Below, piece by piece: positions 34,072-42,640 of a stretch of 64,000 nucleotides of DNA. This DNA comes from an uncultured Bacteroidota bacterium (GTDB taxonomy: Bacteria; Bacteroidota; Bacteroidia; Chitinophagales; Chitinophagaceae). A model generated the notes under the pieces. It did no database searches. It saw only the letters and a list, made by a program, of their open reading frames with translations, and was not told the DNA's origin. The stretch is from positions 1-64,000 of the forward strand of contig CAIUZK010000109.1 in the NCBI GenBank assembly GCA_903903635.1, written 5' to 3'. Position 1 is the first letter of the stretch; each line of letters starts with the position of its first letter. Position numbers and translations under genes: made by a program.

Positions 34072-35526
34072 TTAAAACACTACCCTTGCAAAACATATCT
34101 GCTTTTTATGAAAACATGGTACAACCATGGCCCTGCCCGAAACCTGCTTGCCTGACCGTGGCAACCAGTCAGGATAATCATTCCCCTCGGCGGTAAAAGC
34201 ATGTATGTCTGTCTTCCCTCCCCCATCCAATGTAGCCAGTTGAATCCTGGAATGCGAGGCATTGAAATCATTGAACATAAAGGCCAATGTTCCTCCGGTA
34301 TTCAACAGTGAATAAGAGGAGAAAACTCCCCCATCTTCCTGCGAATATTGCATTTTGGGTATAAACGAACTCCAATCCCTCACTGCATCCTTATTATAAG
34401 ACAATGCCATAATATCATCAAAATGATATTCCCGCACCATTGAGGTCATATACGGACTGTAATAAGAATAATAACCGAAACCCGGTGTATAATTACTTCT
34501 TGTGGTTATATAGTGTACTTCTGCTACAAGCACAAAACCACCATCATTCTTTACTATAAGTTGCTTAACCTCATAGTTGTCAAATGCATGATTTTTATGC
34601 CTTGCTCCGGCTGCAATGATTAATTCCTGATCGAAGGGAATTAAACGGCTGGTAAGATAACGTCCGCTGGCCACATCAAAATCAGCATAAATAATACCAT
34701 TAAAACTGCCATTCTTTTTATCGCTGTAAAACCCACCGAAATAAACCCGGTTGTTTACATTATCAATTTTCATGTAACCGCTGGCTGCATACTTCTCATT
34801 CAGTTGCAATTCATTGGATTCAAATTTTGTGGCTCCCGGCGATAATTTCAATATCCAGAACTGATCGGCATAATTTTGTGCCCCTACTATGGTAAATGCA
34901 GTTACATAGGCCGTTCCGTCATTGCTGATGCTTAATTCACCATGTTGTATATTATTGTCCGCCTTAAAGGTTGCCTTGCAGCGCTTTACTATCGTCAGCT
35001 TATCATCCAGCCACTTACCGTCAAAATCCACACTAGTACCACGATCATTGGCGCTGTATATCAATATAGACTTCTTATTTTCCGATACTTCCGATGAAAA
35101 ATATACTTTGGTGGCTCCGAATATCCCTGTTTTAAAACTTCCCAGTTCCAATGGTCTTCCCTGAAGCCTCCCCTTTTCGTCAAGCAGAGCGGCATATTGA
35201 ACTATTTTGTTGCTCTCAAGCGCCTGGTACAATACTATTATTTTATCCGGATAGGCAATAAACCGTATCTGGTATATTTTCTCCGGAAAAAAATCAAGTA
35301 AAATGGTGGCGATTTTGGTCATAGAGTCATCGTATGCATTAAGCATAGCGCTCCCCTCTGAATTGATGTAGGTATATAAATTACCTCCCGATATCCCAAC
35401 GATACCATATTCATCCGACCGGAAATCGAATTTATCATACTGCGAATAAATCACCTCCTGTGCCCTTAAAGGCGCTCCCAGGCAATAAAAAATCAACAGT
35501 AGAATAATCGGCCTAAAATAATTCAT
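34072..35526 (-). CDS. Secreted protein of unknown function (484 aa)
   Basis: The product starts with a signal peptide (MNYFRPIILLLIFYCLGAPL, cleavage near RAQ) and then has a beta-rich sequence with recurring short strand-turn units (DGKWLDDKLTIVKR, NVNNRVYFGGFYSDKKNGSF), suggestive of a propeller. No family was recognised and no T9SS tail is seen. Its start overlaps by 4 bases the end of the DCC-type gene upstream. General build and length resemble the product of 2099-3622. Confidence 0.65.
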   Translation of the reverse strand: MNYFRPIILLLIFYCLGAPLRAQEVIYSQYDKFDFRSDEYGIVGISGGNLYTYINSEGSAMLNAYDDSMTKIATILLDFFPEKIYQIRFIAYPDKIIVLYQALESNKIVQYAALLDEKGRLQGRPLELGSFKTGIFGATKVYFSSEVSENKKSILIYSANDRGTSVDFDGKWLDDKLTIVKRCKATFKADNNIQHGELSISNDGTAYVTAFTIVGAQNYADQFWILKLSPGATKFESNELQLNEKYAASGYMKIDNVNNRVYFGGFYSDKKNGSFNGIIYADFDVASGRYLTSRLIPFDQELIIAAGARHKNHAFDNYEVKQLIVKNDGGFVLVAEVHYITTRSNYTPGFGYYSYYSPYMTSMVREYHFDDIMALSYNKDAVRDWSSFIPKMQYSQEDGGVFSSYSLLNTGGTLAFMFNDFNASHSRIQLATLDGGGKTDIHAFTAEGNDYPDWLPRSGKQVSGRAMVVPCFHKKQICFARVVF

Positions 35527-35983
35527 ACCTCAAATTTAGAGCAGATGTATGAAACGGGGATTATTTTTTTATTTAAATAAATCTGGAGTAATTCCGGACT
35601 GGGTATCATGCATTCCTCCTTTTTACCAAACCACTTATACCGGTTGCGGGCAATGATGCCATAAAAAAAATTACGAATGAACCTTGGGATAATTATTAAA
35701 ACAAAAAGCAGTTGCCACATACCTCCAAGTAACAGGCATATCCTTAAAGCTGCAGAAGATCTATTGTAATAATTGCCTTTGTAAAAGAGGATCACACTGT
35801 CAGCATCCTTATCGCTCATATGCTCCCTGGCTAACTTTCCAGCATACGATTGTAATGGGCAGAACAGGAATTTCTTCTTTTTATCGTGCCTTATTATGAA
35901 TAATACAGAACTGGCACAAAGATTGCAAACCCCGTCAAAGTATATACTGGCCGCTCTTGCAATTCAATAATCTGATTAGGCAT
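35523..35983 (-). pseudogene. DCC-family (DUF393) thiol-disulfide oxidoreductase, apparent frameshift
   Basis: The 3' part reads SDKDADSVILFYKGNYYNRS, then FIRNFFYGIIARNRYKWFGK, the C-terminal signature of DUF393/DCC proteins. Translating further upstream in that frame gives FDGVCNLCASSVLF, the family's D-x-x-C-x-x-C motif, but no ATG, GTG or TTG precedes it before a stop. The natural start (ATG 35983, MPNQIIELQERPVYT) is in another frame, and the two join if one T is restored in the T-run at 35936-35939 (ACTTTGAC to ACTTTTGAC). So the gene is either a recent frameshift pseudogene or carries a sequencing indel. Restored length would be 153 residues, slightly above the family norm. Confidence 0.7.
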
Positions 35984-36015
35984 ATCACAGTAGAACTCCA
36001 GCTAAAATTATATGA

Positions 36016-36321
36016 TCACTTTGTAAAAGGAGGCTTTATTGCTGCAGGAGCAGATGGTTGCACAGCCTGATTCTTGATTTTTGATGAATCTGTATTAGCT
36101 TTCTGATACCTTGAATTAACTATCGAGTCGGCTTTTACCTTCACCTCAATCCTGATTCTGTGTCCAAGGTCCTTTTGCGCCTGTTCATCCGATTGTTGGG
36201 TGCTGGCCTTTACTGCCGAATCAATTTTAAGTTTCACTTCTTCCTTCGAAAGTGGTTTTGTTTCCTTATTACATGAAAATAAACCGCAAACTATAAGTAA
36301 AGCAAAAATTGTTTTCTTCAT
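36016..36321 (-). CDS. Small lipoprotein, charged
   Basis: The product has 101 residues from ATG 36321 (an upstream Met at 36330 adds three residues). A lipoprotein signal peptide MKKTIFALLIVCGLFSC ends in the lipobox cysteine. The mature part is rich in lysine, glutamate and serine (KEEVKLKIDSAVKAS), probably helical, and ends in a proline-rich tail. No known family. It lies 32 bases upstream of the DCC-type gene on the same strand. Confidence 0.6.
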   Translation of the reverse strand: MKKTIFALLIVCGLFSCNKETKPLSKEEVKLKIDSAVKASTQQSDEQAQKDLGHRIRIEVKVKADSIVNSRYQKANTDSSKIKNQAVQPSAPAAIKPPFTK

Positions 36322-36463
36322 AATCAGCATGCAAATTAATATAACTAAGCTAGCAAATATTGTTCCAGATGGTAAATAATGAAAATATTAACACTTGATT
36401 GTAAAACATTTCGGCCCTATAACGCGTTTAATACAAATAAATTGTCCGAAATTTACAATTGAT

Positions 36464-37120
36464 ATGGTTAGGTACAGGCACGCTATATGGTTATGTTACC
36501 TTCTGGTGTTTACAACTGCCCTATCGTCTTCTGCTCAAAATTCGGTTAACGATACTATCCGTCTGGGTGCTGTTATCGAAAACGGGCACACCTACCCAAT
36601 GGTATTTCTGTCCGAATACGAAATCGTCGACCATTATATGAATGATGAAGCCCGTAAACGTAGAAACAAGCTGCGTAATGACATTTTCGTCGTATATCCA
36701 TATGCAATGGCTGCTGCAGAAATTTTCAAGAAAGTAAATGATACGCTGGACAAATTTGATGGCAGGAGAGATCGTAAAAAATACCTGAAAACAATTGACA
36801 AAAAGCTGGATGTTACTTTCAAAGAACCTTTGAAGAACCTGAGTATTGACCAGGGCCATGTATTAATAAAACTGATTAACCGGCAAACAGGCCAGAATTG
36901 TTACAGCATAATTAAGGAACTGAAAGGAGGTCTCTCCGCAATGGTTTGGCAATCAGTGGGTGTTTTCTTCAACAACAGTCTCACCCGCGAATATGACCCC
37001 GAAGACAGGGACAAAGAATTGGAAGGACTGGTAAAGGACCTTGAAACATCTAACAACTACAGGTATCAATTATACATGCAACAGGCGCTACTTAAAAAAG
37101 TAGCCAATACCTTAAATTAA
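36464..37120 (+). CDS. DUF4294 family exported protein
   Basis: The product has 218 residues from ATG 36464; the frame is open to 36395 but only the later start gives a signal peptide (MVRYRHAIWLCYLLVFTTAL...SSAQ). The mature sequence carries the DUF4294 hallmarks VIENGHTYPMVFLSEYEIV, RRNKLRNDIFVVYPYA and the late segment LINRQTGQNCYSIIKELKGG. The function is not known, and the family is restricted to Bacteroidota. The stop overlaps the stop of the convergent aminotransferase gene. Confidence 0.8.
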   Translation: MVRYRHAIWLCYLLVFTTALSSSAQNSVNDTIRLGAVIENGHTYPMVFLSEYEIVDHYMNDEARKRRNKLRNDIFVVYPYAMAAAEIFKKVNDTLDKFDGRRDRKKYLKTIDKKLDVTFKEPLKNLSIDQGHVLIKLINRQTGQNCYSIIKELKGGLSAMVWQSVGVFFNNSLTREYDPEDRDKELEGLVKDLETSNNYRYQLYMQQALLKKVANTLN

Positions 37121-38274
37121 GGTTGCGGGTCCAGTACCGATGTGATTATTGCTACTGTCTTTAGGATATCTGCTTCATCCAGTTCATAGTACATTGGCAG
37201 GCGCAGCAGACAGTCAGTATATCTGTCAGCCTCAGGCAATTCACGGCCATCATGCTTATCGGTATAATACGGACTTTTATGCAGGCTTAGATAATGGAAA
37301 ACCGCATAAATATTACTTTCCTTTAGCATCTTAACTACTTCATTACGCTGTTCCAGGCTTTTAAACACCACATAATACATATGCGCATTATTGGAAGCAA
37401 ATGGAGGAATTACCGGCAATTGCAGCAAACCTTTTTCCTTCAAAGGCATCAGTGCCTCATTATAGGTATTCCAGATGACTTTTCTTCTCTTTTGTATATC
37501 TTCCAGGTTCTCCAATTGGGCATACAAAAATGCAGCTATAATATCTGAAGGAAGAAATGAACTGCCTATATCCACCCAGCCATATTTATCTACCTCGCCT
37601 CTGAAGAACTGGCTCCGGTTGGTACCCTTCTCCCTAATTATCTCAGCCCTACCACTAAAACGATCATCATTTATAACCAGCATACCACCCTCACCCGACA
37701 TGATGTTTTTGGTTTCATGAAAAGAGAAAGCAGCCATATGACCTATTGAGCCCAAGGGCTGCCTGATACCACTACGCCCGGTAAAATAACTATCAATCCC
37801 CTGAGCTGCATCTTCTATTACATACAGATTGTGCCTTGCAGCCACATCCATTATCTTGTCCATGTCGCAGGCAATTCCTGCGTAATGTACCGGTACGATT
37901 GCCCTGGTGCGCTCAGTCACCAGTGCCTCAATAGCATCTTCATCAATTCCAGGATGGTCTTTACGACTATCGCAAAAAACTATTTTAGCCCCCCTGAGCA
38001 CAAATGCATTTGAAGTAGATACAAATGTGTAGGATGGCATGATTACTTCATCTCCGGGCTGAATATTGATGAGCAGAGCCGCCATTTCCAGTGCATCGGT
38101 GCAGGAAGTAGTAAGCAGGCATTTCCTGAAACCAAACCTTTTCTCAAAAAACTCATGGCATCGCCTGGTAAAAATACCATCACCCGAAATCTTCCCTGAT
38201 AATACTGCCTGGTAAATATAGTGGCCCTCTTTCCCTGTCAGGTATGGTTTATTAAATGGAATGACATTACTCAT
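37117..38274 (-). CDS. rffA: dTDP-4-amino-4,6-dideoxygalactose transaminase (DegT/DnrJ family)
   Basis: The product has 385 residues and is a PLP-dependent sugar aminotransferase. The start IPFNKPYLTGKE and GKISGDGIFTRRC, the stretch VIMPSYTFVSTSNAFVLRGA, VIEDAAQGI, and the PLP lysine motif FSFHETKNIMSGEGG match WecE/RffA, which converts dTDP-4-oxo-6-deoxy-D-glucose with glutamate to dTDP-4-amino-4,6-dideoxy-D-galactose. The product feeds surface polysaccharide synthesis. The WbqC-like gene diverges from it across a 414-base gap. A related sugar nucleotide aminotransferase specificity cannot be excluded. Confidence 0.78.
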   Translation of the reverse strand: MSNVIPFNKPYLTGKEGHYIYQAVLSGKISGDGIFTRRCHEFFEKRFGFRKCLLTTSCTDALEMAALLINIQPGDEVIMPSYTFVSTSNAFVLRGAKIVFCDSRKDHPGIDEDAIEALVTERTRAIVPVHYAGIACDMDKIMDVAARHNLYVIEDAAQGIDSYFTGRSGIRQPLGSIGHMAAFSFHETKNIMSGEGGMLVINDDRFSGRAEIIREKGTNRSQFFRGEVDKYGWVDIGSSFLPSDIIAAFLYAQLENLEDIQKRRKVIWNTYNEALMPLKEKGLLQLPVIPPFASNNAHMYYVVFKSLEQRNEVVKMLKESNIYAVFHYLSLHKSPYYTDKHDGRELPEADRYTDCLLRLPMYYELDEADILKTVAIITSVLDPQP

Positions 38275-38369
38275 TTTATAAAAGAATTACAACAATTTAA
38301 ACTCACCAACTTTATAAAAACATGAATTACTTAACTTCTTATCCGAAAGCCGCAATATTACTACTTTAG

Positions 38370-38408
38370 GTACATACAACAAAATGAAGGCTACTTCATT
38401 TTATGTAC
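38370..38408. terminator. Strong hairpin in the divergent gap upstream of the WbqC gene
   Basis: AAAATGAAG (38381-38389) and CTTCATTTT (38394-38402) form a perfect 9-bp stem with a GCTA loop. Outer arms GTACAT (38370-38375) and ATGTAC (38403-38408) extend it past a 5-base bulge. It lies between two divergent genes, so it may be a leader structure, an insulator or an operator rather than a terminator. Confidence 0.5.
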
Positions 38409-38442
38409 TTGAAACTGCAAATCATTAAATCAAAATTATCTT

Positions 38443-38604
38443 ATGAATACGACAACAATAACTTCAATGCTCATTCTTAATGTCGATATGTCAACTTTAA
38501 CTCAGGCTAGCCTATTAATCAAATCAAACATTCTTGGCTTCCTGGTAACACAACGCGTGAAGATCTATTTGTTTATACTTAAAACACTATATCTGAAGAA
38601 CTAA
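38443..38604 (+). CDS. Possible 53-aa peptide
   Basis: ATG 38443 opens a 53-codon frame (MNTTTITSMLILNVDMSTLT...) with a hydrophobic, lysine-ended C-terminus and no known relatives. It follows the hairpin at 38370-38408 and precedes the WbqC promoter candidate. There is no clear ribosome binding site. It may be chance. Confidence 0.2.
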   Translation: MNTTTITSMLILNVDMSTLTQASLLIKSNILGFLVTQRVKIYLFILKTLYLKN

Positions 38605-38618
38605 CCAGAGTTAATAAG

Positions 38619-38652
38619 CTTGCTGTTATTCAACTATTTATTTTTACATTTG
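38619..38652 (+). promoter_or_regulatory. Bacteroidota-type promoter of the WbqC gene
   Basis: TACATTTG at 38645-38652 matches the -7 consensus TAnnTTTG, with TTG at 38620-38622 placed 22 bases upstream as a possible -33 element. It lies 36 bases before ATG 38689. Its presence supports the start at 38689 over the upstream TTG at 38620. Confidence 0.5.
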
Positions 38653-38688
38653 CATCATGCTAATCATGGTAAACTCCTTAATAATTGC

Positions 38689-39372
38689 ATGAAGAAAGTG
38701 GCGATATTACAATCTAATTATATTCCGTGGAAGGGCTATTTTGATTTGATACGGATGGTAGATGAGTTTATAATCTATGACAACGTACAATATACCAGAA
38801 GTGACTGGCGTAACCGAAACAAAATTAAAACACCAAATGGCTTAGCATGGCTTACCATTGCAGTCGGAAAACATTATGAAAAGATAAATGAAACAACTGT
38901 ATCAGACATTAATTGGGGTAGAAGCCATTGGTCTACACTTAGACAATGTTATAGCAAATCGAAATATTTTAATGAATATAAAGGGATTTTTGAAGCGTTT
39001 TACTTAAATAACATAGAAAAACACCTGAGCATTATCAACTATGATTTGATCAAAATAATCAATAACATATTGAATATTAACACCAAAATCTCCTGGTCAA
39101 CTGATTATAATATAATAGACGGTAAGGTGGAACGTCTGGTAGATCTGGTACACCAGACCGGTGGGTCTGAATACCTGAGCGGGCCGGCTGCAAAGGGTTA
39201 TATTGATGAAAGTTTGTTTACGAATGCTGGTATAAAGGTTTCCTGGATGGATTATTCGGGATATAAGGAATATGATCAGCTATATCCGCCCTTTGAACAT
39301 GGCGTAACTATACTGGACCTGATATTTAATGAGGGGCCAGAGGCGATTAAATATATGAAGGAGTTGCCCTAA
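38689..39372 (+). CDS. WbqC-like family protein
   Basis: The product has 227 residues from ATG 38689 (MKKVAILQSNYIPWKGYFDL). This and the following YDNVQYTRSDWRNRNKIKTPNG are the signature of the WbqC family, found in polysaccharide and O-antigen clusters. Late motifs are SGPAAKGYID and YPPFEHGVTILDLIFNEG. The biochemical role is not established, though membership in sugar-synthesis clusters suggests a transferase-type or maturation function. The neighbouring aminotransferase, arylsulfotransferase-like and sugar-transferase genes fit a surface-glycan region. The coding sequence is more AT-rich than its neighbours to the eye, as often in glycan clusters. Confidence 0.82.
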   Translation: MKKVAILQSNYIPWKGYFDLIRMVDEFIIYDNVQYTRSDWRNRNKIKTPNGLAWLTIAVGKHYEKINETTVSDINWGRSHWSTLRQCYSKSKYFNEYKGIFEAFYLNNIEKHLSIINYDLIKIINNILNINTKISWSTDYNIIDGKVERLVDLVHQTGGSEYLSGPAAKGYIDESLFTNAGIKVSWMDYSGYKEYDQLYPPFEHGVTILDLIFNEGPEAIKYMKELP

Positions 39373-39546
39373 GTGAAACTTTCAAAATACAATATTCATC
39401 AGCTAAAAAGAAAATTTCCGTAATTGGGCCGGTAGGAAGCATATATTGTGTGTTTGGTTCGCAAAAGAAAAACACGCAATTATGCTTACTAAATATAAAT
39501 TATAAATGTTATGTGTGTGTTAATATTTAATTATGTCATTTCAACC

Positions 39547-39563
39547 AATTCGTCGAACTGACG
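39547..39563. repeat. 17-bp sequence matching the IS982-remnant end
   Basis: The reverse complement of 39547-39563 is CGTCAGTTCGACGAATT, which differs by one base from 60997-61013, next to the IS982-type transposase remnant. It may be a solo terminal repeat left by an excised or deleted element, here directly abutting the stop codon of the small membrane-protein gene. Confidence 0.5.
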
Positions 39564-39794
39564 TTAAGTATTATTCGGGTGCAAATCATCCCAATGTAAT
39601 CTTATCGCATTGATGATCTTGGTATCCCGAAGGACGAGATATACAAGAGTGGATAAAATGAGACAAATAAGGAGCGACGATTTTCCACCTTCACTTTTAT
39701 TTACACTATTGACATCAACGATGTGGAAATCCTTGCCTGCAGCAATATCCAGACGTTGCTGCTCCTTTATTGCCAGATAAAACTTTTGGGCCAA
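39564..39794 (-). CDS. Short membrane protein resembling the C-terminus of a Wzz/GumC chain-length regulator
   Basis: The product has 76 residues from TTG 39794; the frame is open a little further up, to just inside the arylsulfotransferase stop, without ATG or GTG. The order AQKFYLAIKEQQRLDIAAG, then DFHIVDVNSV, then one membrane helix (LLICLILSTLVYLVL) is how chain-length determinant proteins end, after their periplasmic coil. The rest of such a protein is absent, so this is either a truncated remnant or a small membrane protein that copies that layout. It follows the arylsulfotransferase-like gene by 43 bases. Confidence 0.45.
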   Translation of the reverse strand: MAQKFYLAIKEQQRLDIAAGKDFHIVDVNSVNKSEGGKSSLLICLILSTLVYLVLRDTKIINAIRLHWDDLHPNNT

Positions 39795-39837
39795 CTGCTC
39801 AATAATATTATCAACAGGCGTAAATAAGTTTTCGTTG

Positions 39838-41409
39838 CTATTTCATCTTAATGCTTCTCCAGATTAATCCCTCCAGTTGTTGTCTGCTAATTATACTTGC
39901 ACGGTATTTCGGACTTTCAGACCATGTGTTTTCATTTGGCTGGAATACTTCATAAAACGCACTCCAAACAATGTTTTTGTTAATATCAGCAATGAAAATA
40001 TCGCCATAAGGCGTACTCATGGATACAAATATATTGCCATCCGGCAGAACAACTACATTACCACCAGCGCTACCGCCACTCATTAATCTGCGATCATTTA
40101 GAATAAGTTTGGTATTAAAATCCCATTCCTTTTGCAACTCATTTCCGGATTCCTTCAATTTCAGAATATTAGCATAATTCCCACCGGCAACTTCATTTAC
40201 TCCCGGTATAAAGTTGTTGTTATTAAACATATATAAAGAACCATCTTCATCACACGTCAATGCATGCTGATGCGCAAATAAACTATTATATAGATACGGT
40301 TCAACTTTAAGGAAATTTTGTTCAAGAGTATCTGAATTTACTAAGGAAGATGCTGAAATCTTACTCCCATATTCTTTCATTACAATACCTGATGGATATT
40401 TAATTTTAACTACCCTATTGATCCCCGACAAACCTAAGAATATAACGCTATCCCGCTCATTATAGTAAAAAGCGTTTTCATGAAGATCAAATGACATTTT
40501 TGGAAAATGCTCCTGTAGTGCCCATAAATCAGATTGCTGCATGTATTTTGAACTTTCCCACGACCAGATGATGTTTCCGTCCTTATCAAATTCAGCCAGC
40601 GTACTGGAATTCAGCGGAGGAAAGAACCTTATTCTGCCGGGTTCCTTCACCCGTTTTTGCTCCTGGTTTTGCTTTAAAGCCAAAAGCAACATATAATGAC
40701 CGTTGTTCAGTTTGTTCAATTCATGATGGCAAGTGTATTCAGACAGGGCATGACCATTGAAATCGCGATTACTCTTAGCATGCCACAATATTTTGCCTTT
40801 GTAATTAATATCATATGCATCTTCATTGGCAAGGAAAGTAATGGTCCCGTCTGGTGAAATTTTCACATCTGACCCCATGCTTATAGAATCTCCACCAGGA
40901 AGATACCATATTGGCTGGCCTTGAATATCGTATATAGTATTACTACCGTCAACCAGGATATAATTTGACACAAATTTGCCTGAATTGTTAATTACGCGCA
41001 ACCTCTTATTACCAGTAGTGTTGGCCGGAATTATACCGGTAGAGAAATGACAGAGTTTGCCGGTTTCTATAACAGAACCTTCTTTTTTATACACCACCCG
41101 CCAGGTATAGGCATTGCCGAACTCAGGTACTTCAATGATTGCTTTATTATGGGCTGAGGTGATTGTCTGCTTGATATGAGTTGTAAATTCAGCTATGTTA
41201 ATGAATTTTCCGTAGGCAATCTGGATCTGGTATTCTGTTATTTTTTGCCTGGCAGGAAATGAACATCCGATTACTCTATAGTTTAGAATACTACCCTCGG
41301 CCGGGGTAACCTGAGCAATAGCCGGTAGTGACATCAATCCCACAAAAAGAATAAGCAAGACACAACCGTAATTGCCTCTGCAAAGGCGCAACACTAAATT
41401 CTTAATCAT
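39838..41409 (-). CDS. Arylsulfotransferase (ASST)-like secreted protein
   Basis: The product has 523 residues with an N-terminal signal sequence (ending LPAIAQ). A fibronectin-like domain (35-135) precedes a beta-propeller typical of the arylsulfate sulfotransferase family: DIQGQPIWYLPGG, CHHELNKLNNGHYMLL, DLHENAFYYNERD, HQHALTCDEDGSLYMFNN and GGNVVVLPDGNIFVS. Family members such as E. coli AssT transfer sulfate between phenolic esters using an active-site histidine; here candidate histidines are present in CHHELN and HQHAL. Many Bacteroidota and eukaryotic relatives are uncharacterised, so activity is not assured. Confidence 0.75.
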   Translation of the reverse strand: MIKNLVLRLCRGNYGCVLLILFVGLMSLPAIAQVTPAEGSILNYRVIGCSFPARQKITEYQIQIAYGKFINIAEFTTHIKQTITSAHNKAIIEVPEFGNAYTWRVVYKKEGSVIETGKLCHFSTGIIPANTTGNKRLRVINNSGKFVSNYILVDGSNTIYDIQGQPIWYLPGGDSISMGSDVKISPDGTITFLANEDAYDINYKGKILWHAKSNRDFNGHALSEYTCHHELNKLNNGHYMLLLALKQNQEQKRVKEPGRIRFFPPLNSSTLAEFDKDGNIIWSWESSKYMQQSDLWALQEHFPKMSFDLHENAFYYNERDSVIFLGLSGINRVVKIKYPSGIVMKEYGSKISASSLVNSDTLEQNFLKVEPYLYNSLFAHQHALTCDEDGSLYMFNNNNFIPGVNEVAGGNYANILKLKESGNELQKEWDFNTKLILNDRRLMSGGSAGGNVVVLPDGNIFVSMSTPYGDIFIADINKNIVWSAFYEVFQPNENTWSESPKYRASIISRQQLEGLIWRSIKMK

Positions 41410-41706
41410 TCAACGTATTAATTAACGACCAACATTATTCGGCGACAGATTTTACCATTTAAGTTCCGATCTACATGTAAACTTACGTTATTGGAGATTC
41501 GAATTCAAATTACCATGAGATTTTTTACTTCTCTCTTTGAATCTAATAGGTTTCGATTAATGGTTTATGATAGCATTGGGAGTTAAGCAATTTCGGTATC
41601 CCGGAAAAACAAATGTAGCATAAACCACATGCCTGTTTTTATGATTAAAAAAAATGAGATTTTTTTGTACTTTTACCACCAATATTTCAAAATCAGGAAA
41701 AGTTGT

Positions 41707-41723
41707 GTTAATTAATAATTAAC
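41707..41723. promoter_or_regulatory. AT-rich perfect palindrome upstream of the sugar transferase
   Basis: GTTAATTA-A-TAATTAAC has 8-bp arms and lies 60 bases before ATG 41784, where an operator would be expected. The remainder of the 374-base divergent gap 41410-41783 is AT-rich with no gene or clear promoter box. Confidence 0.35.
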
Positions 41724-41783
41724 TTTTAATTTACTCAATCTAGCATGATTTTTGCTGTAAATATTGCGAATCCAAACAGATAA

Positions 41784-42527
41784 ATGAAACAAGAGGCTAT
41801 TTTAGATTTACCGTTGGAGAAGCAACAAAGTCAGTCTGTTCCGCAAACAGACATGGCTAGCATTCGCTACATGTTTCATGAAATGAATCAGCAGTTGGTT
41901 GACCATCAGCCTGCTGCTTACTATTATACAATTAAACGCATTATGGATATGACTTTAGCCTCAGCTTTTATTTTGCTGGTTATGTCCTGGTTAACCCCAA
42001 TTCTTGCGCTATTAATTAAATTATCATCCAAAGGGCCTGTATTCTTTATTCAGAAACGCACAGGGTACATGGGTGTGGAATTTGATTGTTTTAAGTTCAG
42101 GACAATGTATGTAAATGATGAGGCCGATATTAAACAGGTTTCAATAAACGACAACAGGATAACACGTCTGGGAAAATTTTTACGTGTAACACATCTTGAC
42201 GAAACTCCGCAGTTTTTCAATGTATTACTGGGAGATATGAGTGTGGTTGGTCCAAGACCTCACATGCTTTACCATACCCGTTATTATTCCGAATGTATCC
42301 CCTATTATAATCTCAGGCTTGAGGTATTACCCGGCATGACCGGCATGGCCCAGATAAAGGACTATATTGGGGAGATCAGCGTTGAACGCGAATTACGCAA
42401 ACGCATTCAGTGGGATATTTACTATATGAAGAACCGCAGCATCGGGCTGGACACGAATATTCTCTTTAGTACGGTTGGGTGTGTATTCAGCAAAATTTTC
42501 GGCTTATTTAGTAAAAAGAATAAGTAA
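41784..42527 (+). CDS. Undecaprenyl-phosphate sugar-1-phosphate transferase (bacterial sugar transferase)
   Basis: The product has 247 residues. After a polar N-terminus, one membrane helix (about 57-77) precedes the cytoplasmic catalytic domain with KLSSKGPVFFIQKRTGYMG, FKFRTM, DETPQFFNVLLGDMSVVGPRP and LPGMTGMAQI. These are the PF02397 (WcaJ/WbaP-type) motifs, with the catalytic D-E pair intact. The enzyme moves a sugar-1-phosphate from a nucleotide sugar to undecaprenyl phosphate, starting a surface or exopolysaccharide repeat. It is shorter than WcaJ, lacking the extra N-terminal membrane helices. Sugar specificity is unknown. Confidence 0.88.
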   Translation: MKQEAILDLPLEKQQSQSVPQTDMASIRYMFHEMNQQLVDHQPAAYYYTIKRIMDMTLASAFILLVMSWLTPILALLIKLSSKGPVFFIQKRTGYMGVEFDCFKFRTMYVNDEADIKQVSINDNRITRLGKFLRVTHLDETPQFFNVLLGDMSVVGPRPHMLYHTRYYSECIPYYNLRLEVLPGMTGMAQIKDYIGEISVERELRKRIQWDIYYMKNRSIGLDTNILFSTVGCVFSKIFGLFSKKNK

Positions 42528-42596
42528 CCAGGTACTTCCAGTTTAATACCCCCCCTCTGCAATATTATCTTCCGGCTTAACAGTCGAAAATAGTAC

Positions 42597-42604
42597 TAAC
42601 TTTG
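42597..42604 (+). promoter_or_regulatory. Bacteroidota -7 box (TAACTTTG)
   Basis: TAACTTTG matches TAnnTTTG and lies 36 bases before ATG 42641 of the universal stress protein gene. No good -33 element at the usual distance was seen. Confidence 0.45.
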
Positions 42605-42640
42605 GTAGTATTGTATTCCCCGTAAATACTACTTAACCAT

